Assembly (NCBI RefSeq): GCF_017591425.1
Contig: NW_024465751.1
Coordinates: 7,254,001-7,318,000, forward strand
DNA: 64,000 bases
Reading direction: 5' to 3'
Source: Ochotona curzoniae
Lineage: Eukaryota > Chordata > Mammalia > Lagomorpha > Ochotonidae
In this document: positions 1 through 11,515 of the stretch, in pieces
How positions within the stretch are numbered: position 1 is the stretch's first letter
Layout of the letters: each line of letters starts with the position of its first letter
Program-made: the position numbers and the translations under genes
Notes under the pieces: generated by a model
The model's database searches: none
What the model was told of the DNA's origin: nothing
What the model saw: only the letters and a program-made list of their open reading frames with translations

Positions 1-1540
1 TAAGAAACCTCTGGATTCAATGCAATCCATAACAAAATGCCAATGACATTCTTTACAGAACTGGAGAATCAATCCTAAAACTAGTGTAGGATTAGAATTG
101 AAAAGTAGCCAAAACAGTCCTTGGGGTGTGGATGTCAAGAAGGATGCCTCAAAATACTTGATTTAAAAGAATACCACATAGCTTAATAATTAAAGAAGCC
201 TAGATATTGCCGTAATAACCAACACATAGATCATTTTCAAGAGCATGTGATGGAGAAAGAGAAGTCTTCCCAATAACTGGTGCTGGCAAACATGAATGTG
301 TATGTAAAAGAATGAAATTAGATCCCGACTTCTCACCATATGTAAAAATAAATTTTAGATGAGGCAAAGATCTAAATATAAAACTATGAACTGAAACTGA
401 AGTTGCTGGAAGCAAATACAGAGAAACTACTGTAAGGCATCGGTGTAAGTGATGATTTCCTGGATAAGATCCAAAAAGCACAAGTAACAGAAGCAGAACT
501 GGAAAACAGGATTCTATCAACCTCCGAAGCTTCAACACAACAGAGGAAACAAGCTGCAGTGTGGAGGGATACTGGAAAGAACGGGGGAGATACTGCAAGA
601 CACCATCTTGACATAAGATTAATATCAAGAATGTATTAGTGACTCCAAAAATTTCACCACAATGGTGTCACTTCTCCCATGTCAGAATGGGTGTAAACAA
701 AAGGACAGAAAGTAAAGAAAGTGGGATATACAGTCGGGACAGAAAGTGGGATATACAGTCGGTTGAAATATTAATCAGTTCAACCAAAGTGGAAAGTAAT
801 ATGAAGATGTCTTTAAAAGCTAAAAATAACAACTATCATACAATACAGCAATTCCACTACTGGTTATAAACCCAAAAGACAAGGCATTACATCAAAGATA
901 TTTCTGCCTCATCACATTTAAAGCATTTTTGTTCACAGTGGCCAAAACATGAAACCAACCAGGACGTCCATCATTAGTGAATGGATAAAGAAAATTTGAG
1001 TTGTATGTCTGTGTATTATATATATGTAATATATATATAATGTATGTATACATGTATATGTATAATATAAATTATATATGTAATATATTATACATGATAT
1101 AATATAATATATATCATATGTAATGATATATGTAATATAATATATTATATATCATATGTAATATATATTCTATATGTGTTATATATTGTGTATGTATATG
1201 TTATATATATAATATATTATATTACATGTTATATATTATATGCATACATATGCACACACATATATATACAAACACAACAATAATATTCAACTATAAAAGG
1301 AGTGAAAATTCTGCCATTTGCACTAAAATGAATGGAACTGGATGACAATGCCAAGTGTAGAGGTTTTTTGGATTAAAAAAAATCAGAAAGTTGAATGTGG
1401 TTCACTAATTGTGATTTACCACTGATATGGGATATTAATGGGGGAGAATGCGTGAGAGCTGTGAGGAAAATGTGTATTACTAACTCGCAAGTTTTGACTT
1501 GTAGGTTTAAATCTATCCTGAAACAGCATGTTAAAAAATA
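1..1540 (+). mobile_element. Old L1 LINE, 3' end of ORF2 and 3'UTR (degraded)
   Basis: The first bases match the end of L1 ORF2 in sense orientation (a block equivalent to 'NAI..K.PMTFF.ELE'), then continue through the ETIKLLEEN-like and LIKLRSF-like blocks near 380-510, the GLIS-type block near 620, and the 'TW.QPK.P' and 'D.WIKK' equivalents near 940-1000. The 'AIKK..ILSFV' equivalent follows near 1290-1340. There are many stops and indels, and an AT microsatellite has expanded in the middle. The element continues to the left of the window and grades into 3'UTR; the right edge is approximate. Confidence 0.75.
1007..1272. repeat. AT-rich microsatellite (TATATG/ATATAA type)
   Basis: About 265 bases are almost only A and T with TATATG, TATGTA and ATATAA alternations and end in a short CACACA run. 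It sits where L1 consensus has the short ATATATACACA tract of the late ORF2/3' region, so it is probably an expansion of that tract. Confidence 0.85.
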
Positions 1541-2949
1541 GATGCGTATTTTCCAAACATGTATCCTTTGAGCATTTGTGATGAAATGTCTTACAATTCT
1601 TACGGACAGGATTTCCCTGATGTGAATTGCCTCCTAGGAGGTTTTGGCAAGTGTCTATTGGAGAGTTTATTTAATGTTAGAAAGTCTGTTAGTTTTTATT
1701 GTCATCTGTATTAAAACCCACTCTTCCCTCAGCATTCACTTTAGAATTTTGGTTAAAAGTTATGTGTCTTTAAGAGAATCTTTTCTTTTTTTGTCCCAGT
1801 GGAAATATCTTTTTCTATTACAAAAACATCTACAGGCAAGGGCTGCATTTGAACAATGTATTTAGCAAGGTACTGTGCTGAGGAATTTTTACGACTTTAA
1901 TAACATCTTTTTTGCTATGGCCTTCTACCTTTATGGTAGCAAGTTTAGGGAAATAAGGAAACATTTTAGGCTGCAATGCATTCCAATGCAACTGGACTAT
2001 TTCAAAGTTATATTAGTTATTGTAGTATATATTCATCTTTTTTAAAAAATAATTTGGTGAATTCTAGAAAGAACCACTGCTCAATTATTGGAATCAACTT
2101 TGGTTTCCAGATTGTATAATAGAAGCTACACTAGTTATTGCAGGTATCATCAGATTTCGTTTTTAACATATGACTCAGCAGCAAAAATGTGTTAAGTCCA
2201 ATTTCAAGGGAATATCCCAGAAGTCTGTCCCATACACAGGTGCTTCTTGAATCATGAAAACAGTGAAGAGGCAATTTTCTCATTAGGAAAGGTAAAAGAG
2301 TTGTTATATTGAGTGAAAGGGACATTAGTAATATTTCATAATAAGATAGCTCATGACCAGAAAATCTACTGACTGCTCTGACTTAGCACCACTGATGATG
2401 CTGCATTTGGTGTAATCCAGTTCAAGGCGATGTTGGGAGAGAATCAGAAGAGCCTTTGAATAATTTAGTTAGGACTGCAATTGCTGTGAGGCAAAGAAGG
2501 TGAAGTTTGGCTAAAGAAATCAAGGCAAAATCTGCAGTGTGTGAGCAGTCTTTGACGTCAACTTCGTTTTTGAGTTGACAGCTCTGGTGTGTAGCCTGAT
2601 GCCAGCAAATATATACAAGGGGGATTTAGGATAACATGGAAGCAATTTGTCTGTACATTCGTGTGCTCTGTTCCAGTTACTGTACTTCTCTGGGAGGTTT
2701 GGCCATGCAAGTTCAGGGATTGTACCCAATTAATAAGTTGCTTATTTGAGCACATACATTGTACATATTAATCCTAGCATACATTATAATCTGTCAATAT
2801 CTAGGAGAATTTTCCAGAAGCTGTAGTAATAATTCTTCCATAATACATTTTATCTGCAAGTTCTATTCCAACATGCTTCTCCTCCCTTAAACAGTTTGTT
2901 TATTCAAAATATTGTTACAAAGTTTCATGAACTCTAGTTTTAACTTTAC
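1541..2949. other. No gene or repeat recognised
   Basis: AT-rich sequence with only short spurious open frames. Around 1840-1900 there is a weak likeness to MIR/L2 (a 'GGTACTGTGCTGAGG' core) that is too short to call. Confidence 0.5.
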
Positions 2950-3615
2950 TTATTTTTAAAAATATTTCTATATTTATTTGAAAGACATGGTTACACAGAG
3001 AAAGAAAGAAACATGGAGAGACACTGAGAGAAATATTTCCCTTTTTTAAAAAGACTTATTCATTCATTTTTAATTGGAAAATCAGATTTACAGAGAGAAA
3101 GAGAGACAGAGAGAAACATCTTCCATCCACTGGCTCGCTCCCCAAGCGGCCACAACAGCTAGAGTTGAGCTGAAGGGAAGTGGAGCCATCGGAATATGAA
3201 CTGGAGCCTATGTAGAATCCCCAAGTGAGTGCAATGGGCAAGCTGAGCCAAAGGGAAGTGGAGCAGCCAGGATATGAATTGGCACTCACAGGGGATCTTG
3301 GCGTATGCAAGGCAGGGCATCAGCCATTAAGCTACTGTGCCAGGCCCAAGAGAGGAAGATTTTCTATCTCCTGGCATATTCTCCAAATGACTTCAACAGC
3401 AGCAGCTGAGTTGGTACAAATAAGGAGCCAGGAGCTTCTTTGGGTCTTATTTATGGGTGCAGGGGCCTAAGTAATGAGGCCGTTCCCCGTTGCTCTCTCA
3501 GGCACATTAGCAGGGAGCAGGATCGGAAGTGGGGCAGCCAGTACTCAAACCACCGCCCATGTACAATGGAGAACCAAATATGCCAGCTTTACCAGCTCCA
3601 TGACAATGCTGCTCC
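2950..3615 (-). mobile_element. CSINE-type SINE, older subtype, split by a second SINE
   Basis: The antisense A-tail and TTTATTTGAAAGACATGG tail region lie at 2950-3041. The body resumes at 3348 and runs to the tRNA-like head near 3615, with the CAGGAGCTTCTTTGGGTC and GGATCGGAAGTGGGGCAGCC blocks. The TTTGAAAG tail and the 'ATTAGCAGGGAGC' block mark the older subtype. The 3042-3347 segment is a younger SINE inserted into it. Confidence 0.75.
3042..3347 (-). mobile_element. CSINE-type SINE nested in an older SINE
   Basis: Antisense copy: the T-rich tail with TTTTTAATTGGAAAATCAGA comes first and the head (complement of GGGCCTGGCACAGTAGC) comes last. A diverged duplication, GAGAGAAATATTT at 3027-3039 versus GAGAGGAAGATTT at 3350-3362, flanks it and supports insertion into the outer SINE. 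Confidence 0.75.
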
Positions 3616-4284
3616 CTCAGAAAAACTGCTATTGATTTTTATCCCTCATTTTGATTATCCCTTGTTTTGGTTACAATTTTGAATTCAATCTAACAGACAG
3701 GTTTCTTCAATGGTTTTCATGGTAATTTTTTTTAAAAAGCCCTTTAAAAAGTATGCATATTAAGTATATGCTAATTATCTCCTGCTCTTTTCTTGTTTTT
3801 TATTACTTTTAATGATTTTACCTGTCTAAAGGGATAATAATTTATTGAACCAATTAGAGCAGCTCTGATAGTGCAGGGGAAAATATCTAATGAAATCCTA
3901 AATTCTACGGAACATTCTGGTATATCTTCTAGTTTTTTGTGGAATAAAATTTAATTAGAGCCCTCAACTTCTTCAGACCAGGGACTAAGTGTGGTTTCCA
4001 GGAATTATTTGTAATGGGAGCTTCAGAAAAAGAGGCAAACTGAGGAAGAGTGTAGAGAGAAGGCACAGCTAGAATGTGGGTAGGTGGCTGGGAACAGCCC
4101 TCTCCCCCTCTCCCCTTCCCTCCACATACAGATTGAAAAATACATGGGAAGCAATTGTCTCATCCTCTTTCCCCTATTCGTTGATCCTTCCCACCCTAAT
4201 CAAGGGTCCACGTGCACATGCATCTTTCTCAACCATGTAAACATCATTGTAAGTAAAGTAAGCATACTATCAAAAACACAAAGA
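3616..4284. other. No gene or repeat recognised
   Basis: Nothing recognisable. The pyrimidine-rich stretch near 4090-4130 gives a small open frame with no protein-like features. Confidence 0.45.
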
Positions 4285-4371
4285 GGTACAAGGAGCGGTT
4301 GGGGGATTCCCAGATCCTATGAAACTGTGCCACATAATGCAATGTAATTAAAAACAAAACAAAAAAAAAGA
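4285..4371 (+). mobile_element. L1 3'-terminal fragment (5'-truncated)
   Basis: The block GGTTGGGGGATTCCCAGA, then CCTATGAAACTGTGCCACAT and an A-rich tail, matches the last about 90 bases of the full-length L1 at 38010-38097. The left edge is uncertain and the fragment may start a little earlier. Confidence 0.65.
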
Positions 4372-5901
4372 TTCCAGAAGGCTTCTGTGAGTTGTATTTT
4401 TTAAGATTACTTCAAGTGAGTATACAAATTGGACAAGGGAATATTGAGTGTTTGATGTTTCCTAATTTTTTTCCCTCAAAAAGCCCTCCAAATTTTGACA
4501 TGTAGAATGTTCTACATAAAGCTGTTGCCACTCAAATGAAAAATAAGCTTTGCCATTTACCAATATAAACACAACTTTCATGTTACAATTTTAGGAATGT
4601 ATAGGGGCCATTGTGGCTTCTCTATGGACAAACTCGTGGTTAGCAAGAAACAGGCCACTAGAGCTGATGTGGAATATGTGGTCATGTATGCATTTCGGGT
4701 GTCTAAGCAGAAGCTAGGAATGGAGTAAATGATCAAAAATACAGGAGTGGGCCTTCTCAGGTAATGTAAATAAGGTGAAGGTGTTTCATGAATTGGCAAA
4801 ATGGGACAGAGACTGATGGTGTGTCTTTAACTCTTCCTCACAGGTACATTCTTAAACACACAGCAAAGCGTAGTCCAGGAAAAAACAAGTGCCCCATTCA
4901 CTCACAAAACATATGTAGGCACACAGGTGATACAACGCCATGTAAAAAGACAAATCAAATAAACTACGAAGCAACAAGTAAAGAAATATACTTCAATGGT
5001 CAAAAAGCACTAGGATGTGTGCTCTCCAGATTAAAGCCAAAAGATGATATATAATATACAAACTGTTGGCCATGAATCCTAGCAAATATTAGCAAAAAAT
5101 CAATGTAATAAGATACAACTCAAATGAATGTTGAAGGGCAAAAGAAGTTTTGGTAGAAGACATCAAAGTGTTGGTGTACATTCTGGTGGAACCTCATGAT
5201 GATTTTAGCGGCATCTCCAGAATTCCAAACGATTATAATCCCACCCCTTGCCTAACACAAAAGCACCAAGCTCAACTTTCCTCATATTTACTAACTACGG
5301 AAAGATATATTAATCGTGTATCATCCCTCCTGGTAAAACTGACCCCTGATCCGACACATGGCTTTGAAAGCATGCTTTTCAGAAGTGGGGGTGGGGGGTT
5401 ACATGGATTGATCAACTTCTCCAGTGGAGAAACTTGCTCAGATGACCCTGTTGTTGATTTGATATGTATGGAAACTTTCTGTGAGCTAAGAAGTGATTAG
5501 TTTTAGGAAGCTTGTTTGCTGACCTATTGACTAATAAGCTGGCAAAAAAATGAATCCTAGTCATTACTTTCATCATGGTTCTAGAAACTATAGTTGATTA
5601 ATTAATCAAGTACAGAATTGGCTTGGTCACTATTTATTATCATAACAATAGAATATTCAAATTTCTCTCAAGAGTGCTCAATTTTTCAAAATATTCTACT
5701 TCTATGACAGCTCATATTAATGATAAATTGTTACAGGCAGGCAGCTGGATGAAAAGCAGTCAGCCGAGGGGTACTTACAATGGCTAGAAGTTGATATCAA
5801 AGATTCATCACTGATCTTTCCTCTTCTTGAGGTCATCAGCAGAAGTTATGATTTACTTAGACCAGTATAATGCCTGGGTAGCTCTGTTGAGTAACTGTGT
5901 A
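4372..5901. other. No gene recognised
   Basis: About 1.5 kb without recognisable genes. A 116-codon open frame at 5150-5500 shows no domain, signal or coiled coil that I can see. A short stretch near 5735-5775 (CAGCTGGATGAAAAGCAG) resembles the middle of an old SINE but is too short to call. Confidence 0.45.
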
Positions 5902-6217
5902 GGGCCCAGTTTAGCCTAATGGCTAAAGTCCTCATCTTGTATGAATCAGGATCTCACATGGGCACCAGTTCCAATCCTGGATGCTTCACTTCCTATCCAC
6001 CTCCCTGCTTGTGACCTGAGAAACCAGTTGAGAAAAGCCCAAAGCCTTGGGACCCTGCACCCACATAGGTGAACCACAAGAAGCTCCTGGTTCTTAGCTA
6101 GCTTTGGCCATTGTAGCCACTCGAAGAGTGAGTCAAAAGATGAAAGATATCTCTCTCTGTTTCTCCTTCTCTCTGTAAATCTCACTTGCCATTGAAAATA
6201 AATAAGGTTTAAAAAAT
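5902..6217 (+). mobile_element. CSINE-type SINE
   Basis: Sense copy starting GGGCCCAGTTTAGCCTAATG, with the TCTCACATGGGCACCAGTT box-B-like region, the AAGCCTTGGGACCCTGCACC block, a pyrimidine-rich TCTCTCTCTG tract and an AAAATAAATAA tail. Essentially full length. Confidence 0.85.
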
Positions 6218-6286
6218 GATCCCCAGCCAATAAGATTCAGCTCTTTCTTTAAATTTACAAACTCTTTTACAACTATTTATGTTTGT

Positions 6287-6620
6287 GGGGCTGGCACAGT
6301 GGCACATCATGTTAATCCTCCGTCTGTCTGTAGTGCTGGCATCCATATTGGTGCCACTTCATTTTGCATTTGCTTCACTTCCAATTCAGCTAGTGATTTA
6401 TGGCCTGGAAAAGCAGCAGGATAGGACCCAAGGCTTTGGGGCCCTACAATCCCGTGGGAGAGCAGGAAGAAGCTCCTAGCTCCCAGCTTTAGCTCAACAC
6501 AGCTTTGGCTGTTGCCTACTTTTGGGAAGTGAACTAGCAGGTGGAACGCCCCTCACCCCCTCTCTCCTTCTGTCTGTAAAATTTGCCTTTCACATACAAA
6601 TGAAAAGATCTTTTAAAAAG
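6287..6620 (+). mobile_element. CSINE-type SINE, diverged
   Basis: Sense copy starting GGGGCTGGCACAGTGGCACA, with an AAGGCTTTGGGGCCCT block, an AGGAAGAAGCTCCTAGCTCC block and a TCTTTTAAAAAG tail. It is more diverged than its neighbour at 5902. Confidence 0.8.
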
Positions 6621-6949
6621 ACCATTTAGGTTTTCACTACTGTCTTATCAACGAGACCAGAGGGATCAAGAAAATTGTCTAATTTACTGACTCAGGGAAA
6701 GCTAAACTCTTGACTCTTTATTTCAGACTTTATAATTTGAATTTCAGGACCTAAAAACCAAGCATGCATACTAAGCATATGCCTTAAACTTATGAGTAAG
6801 GATATTTAAACCTGGTTAACTTGGTTAGACTAACTCTTAAGACTTAAGGTATTGATACGTGATTATGTTTCTGGATTATTTTTTATTAACTTTCTCCCTG
6901 AGGAAAGTGAACTTAAATTCTGGAAGACCAAAACTTGAGCAAGTTAATG

Positions 6950-7085
6950 AGTGCTCTTATTTATTATGATGGCTGTGATACAGATCCTAGATCCTGGGCT
7001 TCAAATGCATATTGCTTGGTTGGCTTATCTATAAAATGAGGCTGAGATAGTAATTGATTTCAAGACTCTCTCCCCATCCAGCATT
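6950..7085 (+). mobile_element. MIR SINE fragment
   Basis: The block GGCTTATCTATAAAATGAGG followed by AGATAGTAAT matches the MIR core region 'CTCATCTGTAAAATGGGGATAATAAT'. Strongly diverged, limits approximate. Confidence 0.5.
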
Positions 7086-7410
7086 TAAATTCACTAAAAT
7101 GCACTGTGTTACTTTTTATCATGGCGTATATATGTAAGCAGCTATCAAGGGAGGTGAAAATTACATCAGATTTAGAAAGTACAAATAAAATGCATCAAAA
7201 TATGCAGACATATTTGTAAAACTTAATCTTTATTTAGTTGGATGATATAGATCTTACAAATGATATGAAAGCCTTTAAACTTTTAGGTTAAGATATTGAA
7301 ACTAAAATACGCTACCAGAATTTAGGCTGAATGTATTGCCTGCTAGATGAGGCAATCAAGGTCTATAAGACATACAGGAAGGAAATTTCATTGCTTCCAC
7401 ATCATGATTC
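7086..7410. other. No gene or repeat recognised
   Basis: AT-rich unassigned sequence between a MIR fragment and a SINE. Confidence 0.4.
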
Positions 7411-7418
7411 AAAAGAGT

Positions 7419-7743
7419 TTCACGGGCAATGGCCCAACAAGCTAATCCTTCACCCTGTGGCACCAGTATCCCATATGGGAGCCATTCAGGTTCTGCTGCT
7501 CCACTTCCAATCCAGATCTCTGCTTGTGGCCTGGGAAAGCAGTAGATGATGGTCCAAGGGCTTGGGCCCCTGCCCCAATGTAGGAGGCTTGAAAAAGCTC
7601 CTGGTTCTAGGTTTGGATCAGCTCAGCTCTAATGGCCATCGCAACCATTAGGAGAAATGGGTTGGAAGACACTCTCTTTCTATCTCTCCTTCTCTGTGTA
7701 AATCTGCCCTTCAAATTAAAATAAAATAAATCTTAAAAAAAAT
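7419..7743 (+). mobile_element. CSINE-type SINE with short target-site duplication
   Basis: Sense copy with the CCAGTATCCCATATGGGAGC box, the TCCACTTCCAATCCAGA block, GGCCTGGGAAAGCAG and a TTCAAATTAAAATAAAATAA tail. AAAAGAGT occurs at 7411-7418 and again at 7744-7751, a plausible target-site duplication. Confidence 0.85.
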
Positions 7744-7751
7744 AAAAGAGT

Positions 7752-8689
7752 ATGGTGAATTCAGAGCGTTTGGAGACTCCTCCTAAGTACAAAAAAGTTG
7801 CAGCTGAAATACACCAGGATAAACAACATGCTTGGCTGTTCAGGTAACAGAATCATCTGTTGTTCTTTATATTGTAGCAAAGAGAGCAATGTACACATGA
7901 GTAAAACAATAACCAAAGACCAAGAGAGGCATTTTAAATTGAGCCTACCTGTGCAGAAAATTTGAAGAGGTAGTTGAGAAGAGTTTGTAGCAGGTAGGAT
8001 CAGGTTGGAACAAAATTGAAATCTTTCAAGGATGGTACTCTCTTAAGAGTGACTGATGTAAGGTTTCAAACAAGCCTTTCTCCTGTCGATGTGCTGTCCG
8101 ACATGCCACTTAATTGATCTCTTCAATCCAATGAATGTCCTAGTGTTGTCTGCTGAGAGCACTCCTTCCCCTTCTCAGGATCTTTCTCAAATGCAACTGC
8201 TTGGAGTGAGTGTGCAAAGTAAAGCATTGTCATCCCTTACCCTCCCTGCTCCACAGCTGGGGACTATAGTAGTTTCAGATACTTCTACTTTCAGCAGTAC
8301 CAGTTCCCTCTTTGGGGGAAAACTACAGTGAAAATCAAGATAAGGCAGAACTTTAGTCACCATCAAAGTGGACATGCTGTAGACTGCGGACACCACTTTC
8401 AACTAAAAATACAACTTACAGCTCTGTGTTTCAGCTGTTCAAGGACCAGGATGAGCAAGTGATCAGCTTAAGAAATTAACTCTCTCACAGTTTCCAGAGA
8501 AGTAGGAACCAAAACAGATGTTGTACAGTCAGTGCTCTGCAGTCTACCACTTGGTTCGACAAAGAAAACAGACCAGCACGCTCTTCTAATGCCAGCATCC
8601 CATGTCTTCAGTGCTGACCCTGAACCAATGACAAGGGCAGCATACATTCATAGCCCATCTTTGCTGCTTGCTTGCTGACCAGCACATGT
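7752..8689. other. No gene or repeat recognised
   Basis: Nearly 1 kb with no recognisable coding sequence. The small open frame at 8089-8331 has no recognised domain, and an unrelated one overlaps it on the other strand. Confidence 0.45.
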
Positions 8690-8825
8690 TGTGCCAGTTC
8701 CTGAAACATGTCGAGCCTTGCTTTCTTCATCTGCAAATAAAACAATTTCATTACAAATAAGCAAATAAATGAGTTGACATAAAAAAGTGCTTAATGTTTT
8801 GTAAGCATTTATTAAATGTCCCTTA
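8690..8825 (+). mobile_element. MIR SINE fragment
   Basis: A CTTTCTTCATCTGCAAATAA block, then AAATGAGTTGACATAAAAAA and AGTGCTTAATG, follows the MIR order (TTCCTCATCTGTAAAATG ... AATGAGT ... AAAGTGCTTAG). Diverged. Confidence 0.5.
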
Positions 8826-9470
8826 TCATGGATATGTTAGCAAAAAATGAACACTCTTTAGAAAAAGATCATGGTGCCCTCCTGAAACTATCCACACATC
8901 CTGAATTCCAAAGTTGTCTCCTACATATCTGAGTCTCAGAAAATACAAACATCCCCTGTCAACATAAATCCCTATAGAATCTCTGTACCTGTAGCCTTCT
9001 TTCCTTCACACTAAATATTCAGCGACTAACTTTTACTCATGTGCTCTTTCCCCAAAATTAATCTAATGTTATCCTTTTCAAGAGGACTTCTGGACCGACT
9101 GATGTGTTTATGCTATGTCCTTCCCAACTTTCATCTTTTGACCCTAACTCTTAATTTTGCTTCATAGAACTTTTATTTCCTAAAATTACAGATCTATTTG
9201 TTTTGGTTTTTGTTTCTTTGTTTGTTTGACTGGCTGGCTATTCTCACAAAAATACAAATGAGAAAAAGGATTTTTAACATCTGGCTTATTTCTGAATGTC
9301 AAGAATCTAGCCACATAGTGTGTATGCATTTATCCATGTGCACCCATACTTTAATCAATAAATGGCTAGATAAATCAAGAAGTGATTGCCTGTAGGTTTA
9401 TTCCAAAAAAAAAAATCAATGTATTTTCAAATATCTGCTACTTTAAGCAATGCTGAAATAGCTTTTCAAT
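8826..9470. other. No gene or repeat recognised
   Basis: Unassigned AT-rich sequence with a GTTTGTTTG run near 9215-9230. Confidence 0.4.
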
Positions 9471-9727
9471 TTTTTTTTAAAAGATGTTTTTGGTTTTTTT
9501 TTTTTTTTAATTTGACAGGCAAATTTGTAGAGAGACAAGACAGAGATTAGGCATTCCATCTACTGGTTCACTCCCCAGTAGTAAACATCTGCGCTGAGCT
9601 GATCTGAAGTGTGGATCTGGAAGCCACTACCCTCACTCAGGTCTCCCATGTGGGTGCAGGGTCTGTAGAATTCAGGTCATCCTCCAATGCTTTCCCAAGC
9701 CAAAAGCAGAGAGCTTGGTAAACATCG
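9471..9727 (-). mobile_element. CSINE-type SINE, head missing
   Basis: Antisense copy: a long T tract, TTTGACAGGCAAATTTGTAG, CCATCTACTGGTTCACTCCC, then GGTCTCCCATGTGGGTGCAGG. It stops near the middle of the element, so the tRNA-like head is absent. The TTTGACAGGCA tail marks an older subtype. Confidence 0.75.
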
Positions 9728-10089
9728 GAACAGCCTTGATAAATAACAAATTGATAAATAACTGACTTTATAATGATTTTTTTTTCAGGATAGGTGATCT
9801 AGTTTCAAGAGTAGGAGGGGAGAAGTGTCTGCACATTTTTGTGAAGATGGGAAGTTCTGATATTTGCTAGAGTTTTATACAGGGTAGTTTTCAGTCCTGT
9901 CATGTTCTATTACGTGTGTTTGTAGCATATGCTTCAAGTATCCTAACTTAACATTGTGTGTGGAGACATCCCAAGTGAAGCAAAGAATCTGTGAAATGGG
10001 GAGATAGAGTGAAAGAGAGGATATCAAGGAACATTTCTTGAGTCACATTGAGACACATTGCATATGAACATACAAGAACATTTTTTGAA
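9728..10089. other. No gene or repeat recognised
   Basis: Unassigned sequence. Confidence 0.4.
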
Positions 10090-10402
10090 GTTCTTTTATT
10101 AATTTTTAATTATTTAAGTGTCAGAATCACAGATTGGGAGAATGCTGGTTCATTTCCTAAATGTCTGTAACAGCCACAGCTGGGCCAGGCTGAAAGCAGG
10201 AGCCTGGAACTCCATCTTGGTCTCCTGTGAGGGTAAGAGGGACCCGGGTACTCGAAGTGTCATCTGCTACTTACTGGGGTATGAATTATCAGGAAGCAGG
10301 ACTGGAGACAGTGATGGAATTCAGTCCCAGGCATTTCAGTATGGGCTGTGGTGTCATCGTGGTGGCTTAACCAACTGTACCACAACGCCTACCCATATAA
10401 GA
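10090..10402 (-). mobile_element. CSINE-type SINE, older subtype
   Basis: Antisense copy with CACAGCTGGGCCAGGCTGAA, AGCAGGAGCCTGGAACTCCA, GTCTCCTGTGAGGGTA and a head complement GCTTAACCAACTGTACCACA. It is diverged but nearly full length. Confidence 0.75.
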
Positions 10403-11215
10403 AAAGGTATGAAAAAAGTGGGTCTCATAATATGCAAACTTACTTCACTCACAGTTTCTTAAACATTTAATCATATTTTAAATAATTTATGGAAAAAATG
10501 AAATTCAAAGATAAACTACTACTTGTGTGAAAAATTTTGAAGTTTATGAACATGCACGTTAGTTAATAGATTACTTTGGTGAAGTAGTATTCGTTAGCAG
10601 TCTGGGAAATTCAAGGGAGATGTTTTTCATCTTTATATTATATCTAAATAGTAGATTATAAAATCATTTGAGTAGACTGTGTTAAATATGTATTTTATGT
10701 ACTTCATAAATGAGTTGTAAGATCTAACAAATTACTTATTGTGGTGTCTAGCTGCTGATGTCACTACTTATATTTATGTACAACTCTTGTTGATTCCAAT
10801 ATTGCCTTCTCCAATGAGAGGTAACCTGATATTGTTATTTTACCTCCATTTTTCACATAATTACATAATTTTCTTGTTTAGTTTTATTTATCTGTGCATG
10901 CAGAATCAGTATCATTCTACATATAATCTTCTGAGATTCACTTTTCTGCTATAAAATTGTTCTGTGACAGTTCTTACAGCTGGGGTTCATTCATCACCAT
11001 TATTATGTGATAGTTTATATTACAAACAGTTCTGAAAATGTTTCTTGGGAAACATGTGAGTTTGAATTATCAGCAGGGTTTTTTCTCTATGTTCTATTCT
11101 TACAACTCAAATTTCTAAATCATAGGAGCATAAATTTTCAGCAGTACAACATAATGCGTCTTTGTGATAGACTATCAATATACATTCTCACTAAACTTAT
11201 AAAATCCTTAATCCT
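10403..11215. other. No gene or repeat recognised
   Basis: AT-rich unassigned sequence with short open frames only. Confidence 0.4.
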
Positions 11216-11515
11216 GGGGCCTTTGGGACATAGAACTAGACATCTTAGCACCCATCATTGTTGTACCATGGGTCAATCCCCTGCCTGCAATGCTAGCATC
11301 CCATATTATACATGTTTGTGTTCCAGCTTCTCTGCTTCTAATCCAGCTCCCTGCAAAAGCATCTGTTGAAGAGGGCCTAAGCGTTTGGACTTCTGCCACA
11401 GCCATATTGAAGACTTGCATGACTCAGCCACTGCAGTCCCTTGGGGAGTGAACTGACAGATTGAAGCTCTCTTTACCTTTGCTATCTTTCTTTCAAATAA
11501 GCGAATATTAAATTA
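11216..11515 (+). mobile_element. CSINE-type SINE, diverged
   Basis: Sense copy from GGGGCCTTTGGGACATAGAA through CTAGCATCCCATATTATACA, TCTAATCCAGCTCCCTGC, CCACTGCAGTCCCTTGGGGA and a TTTCAAATAAGCG tail. Confidence 0.75.

Noticed and set aside
1007..1272. AT-rich tract as a replication origin or matrix attachment site
   Set aside because: It is simple sequence inside an L1 remnant; composition alone does not support a function.
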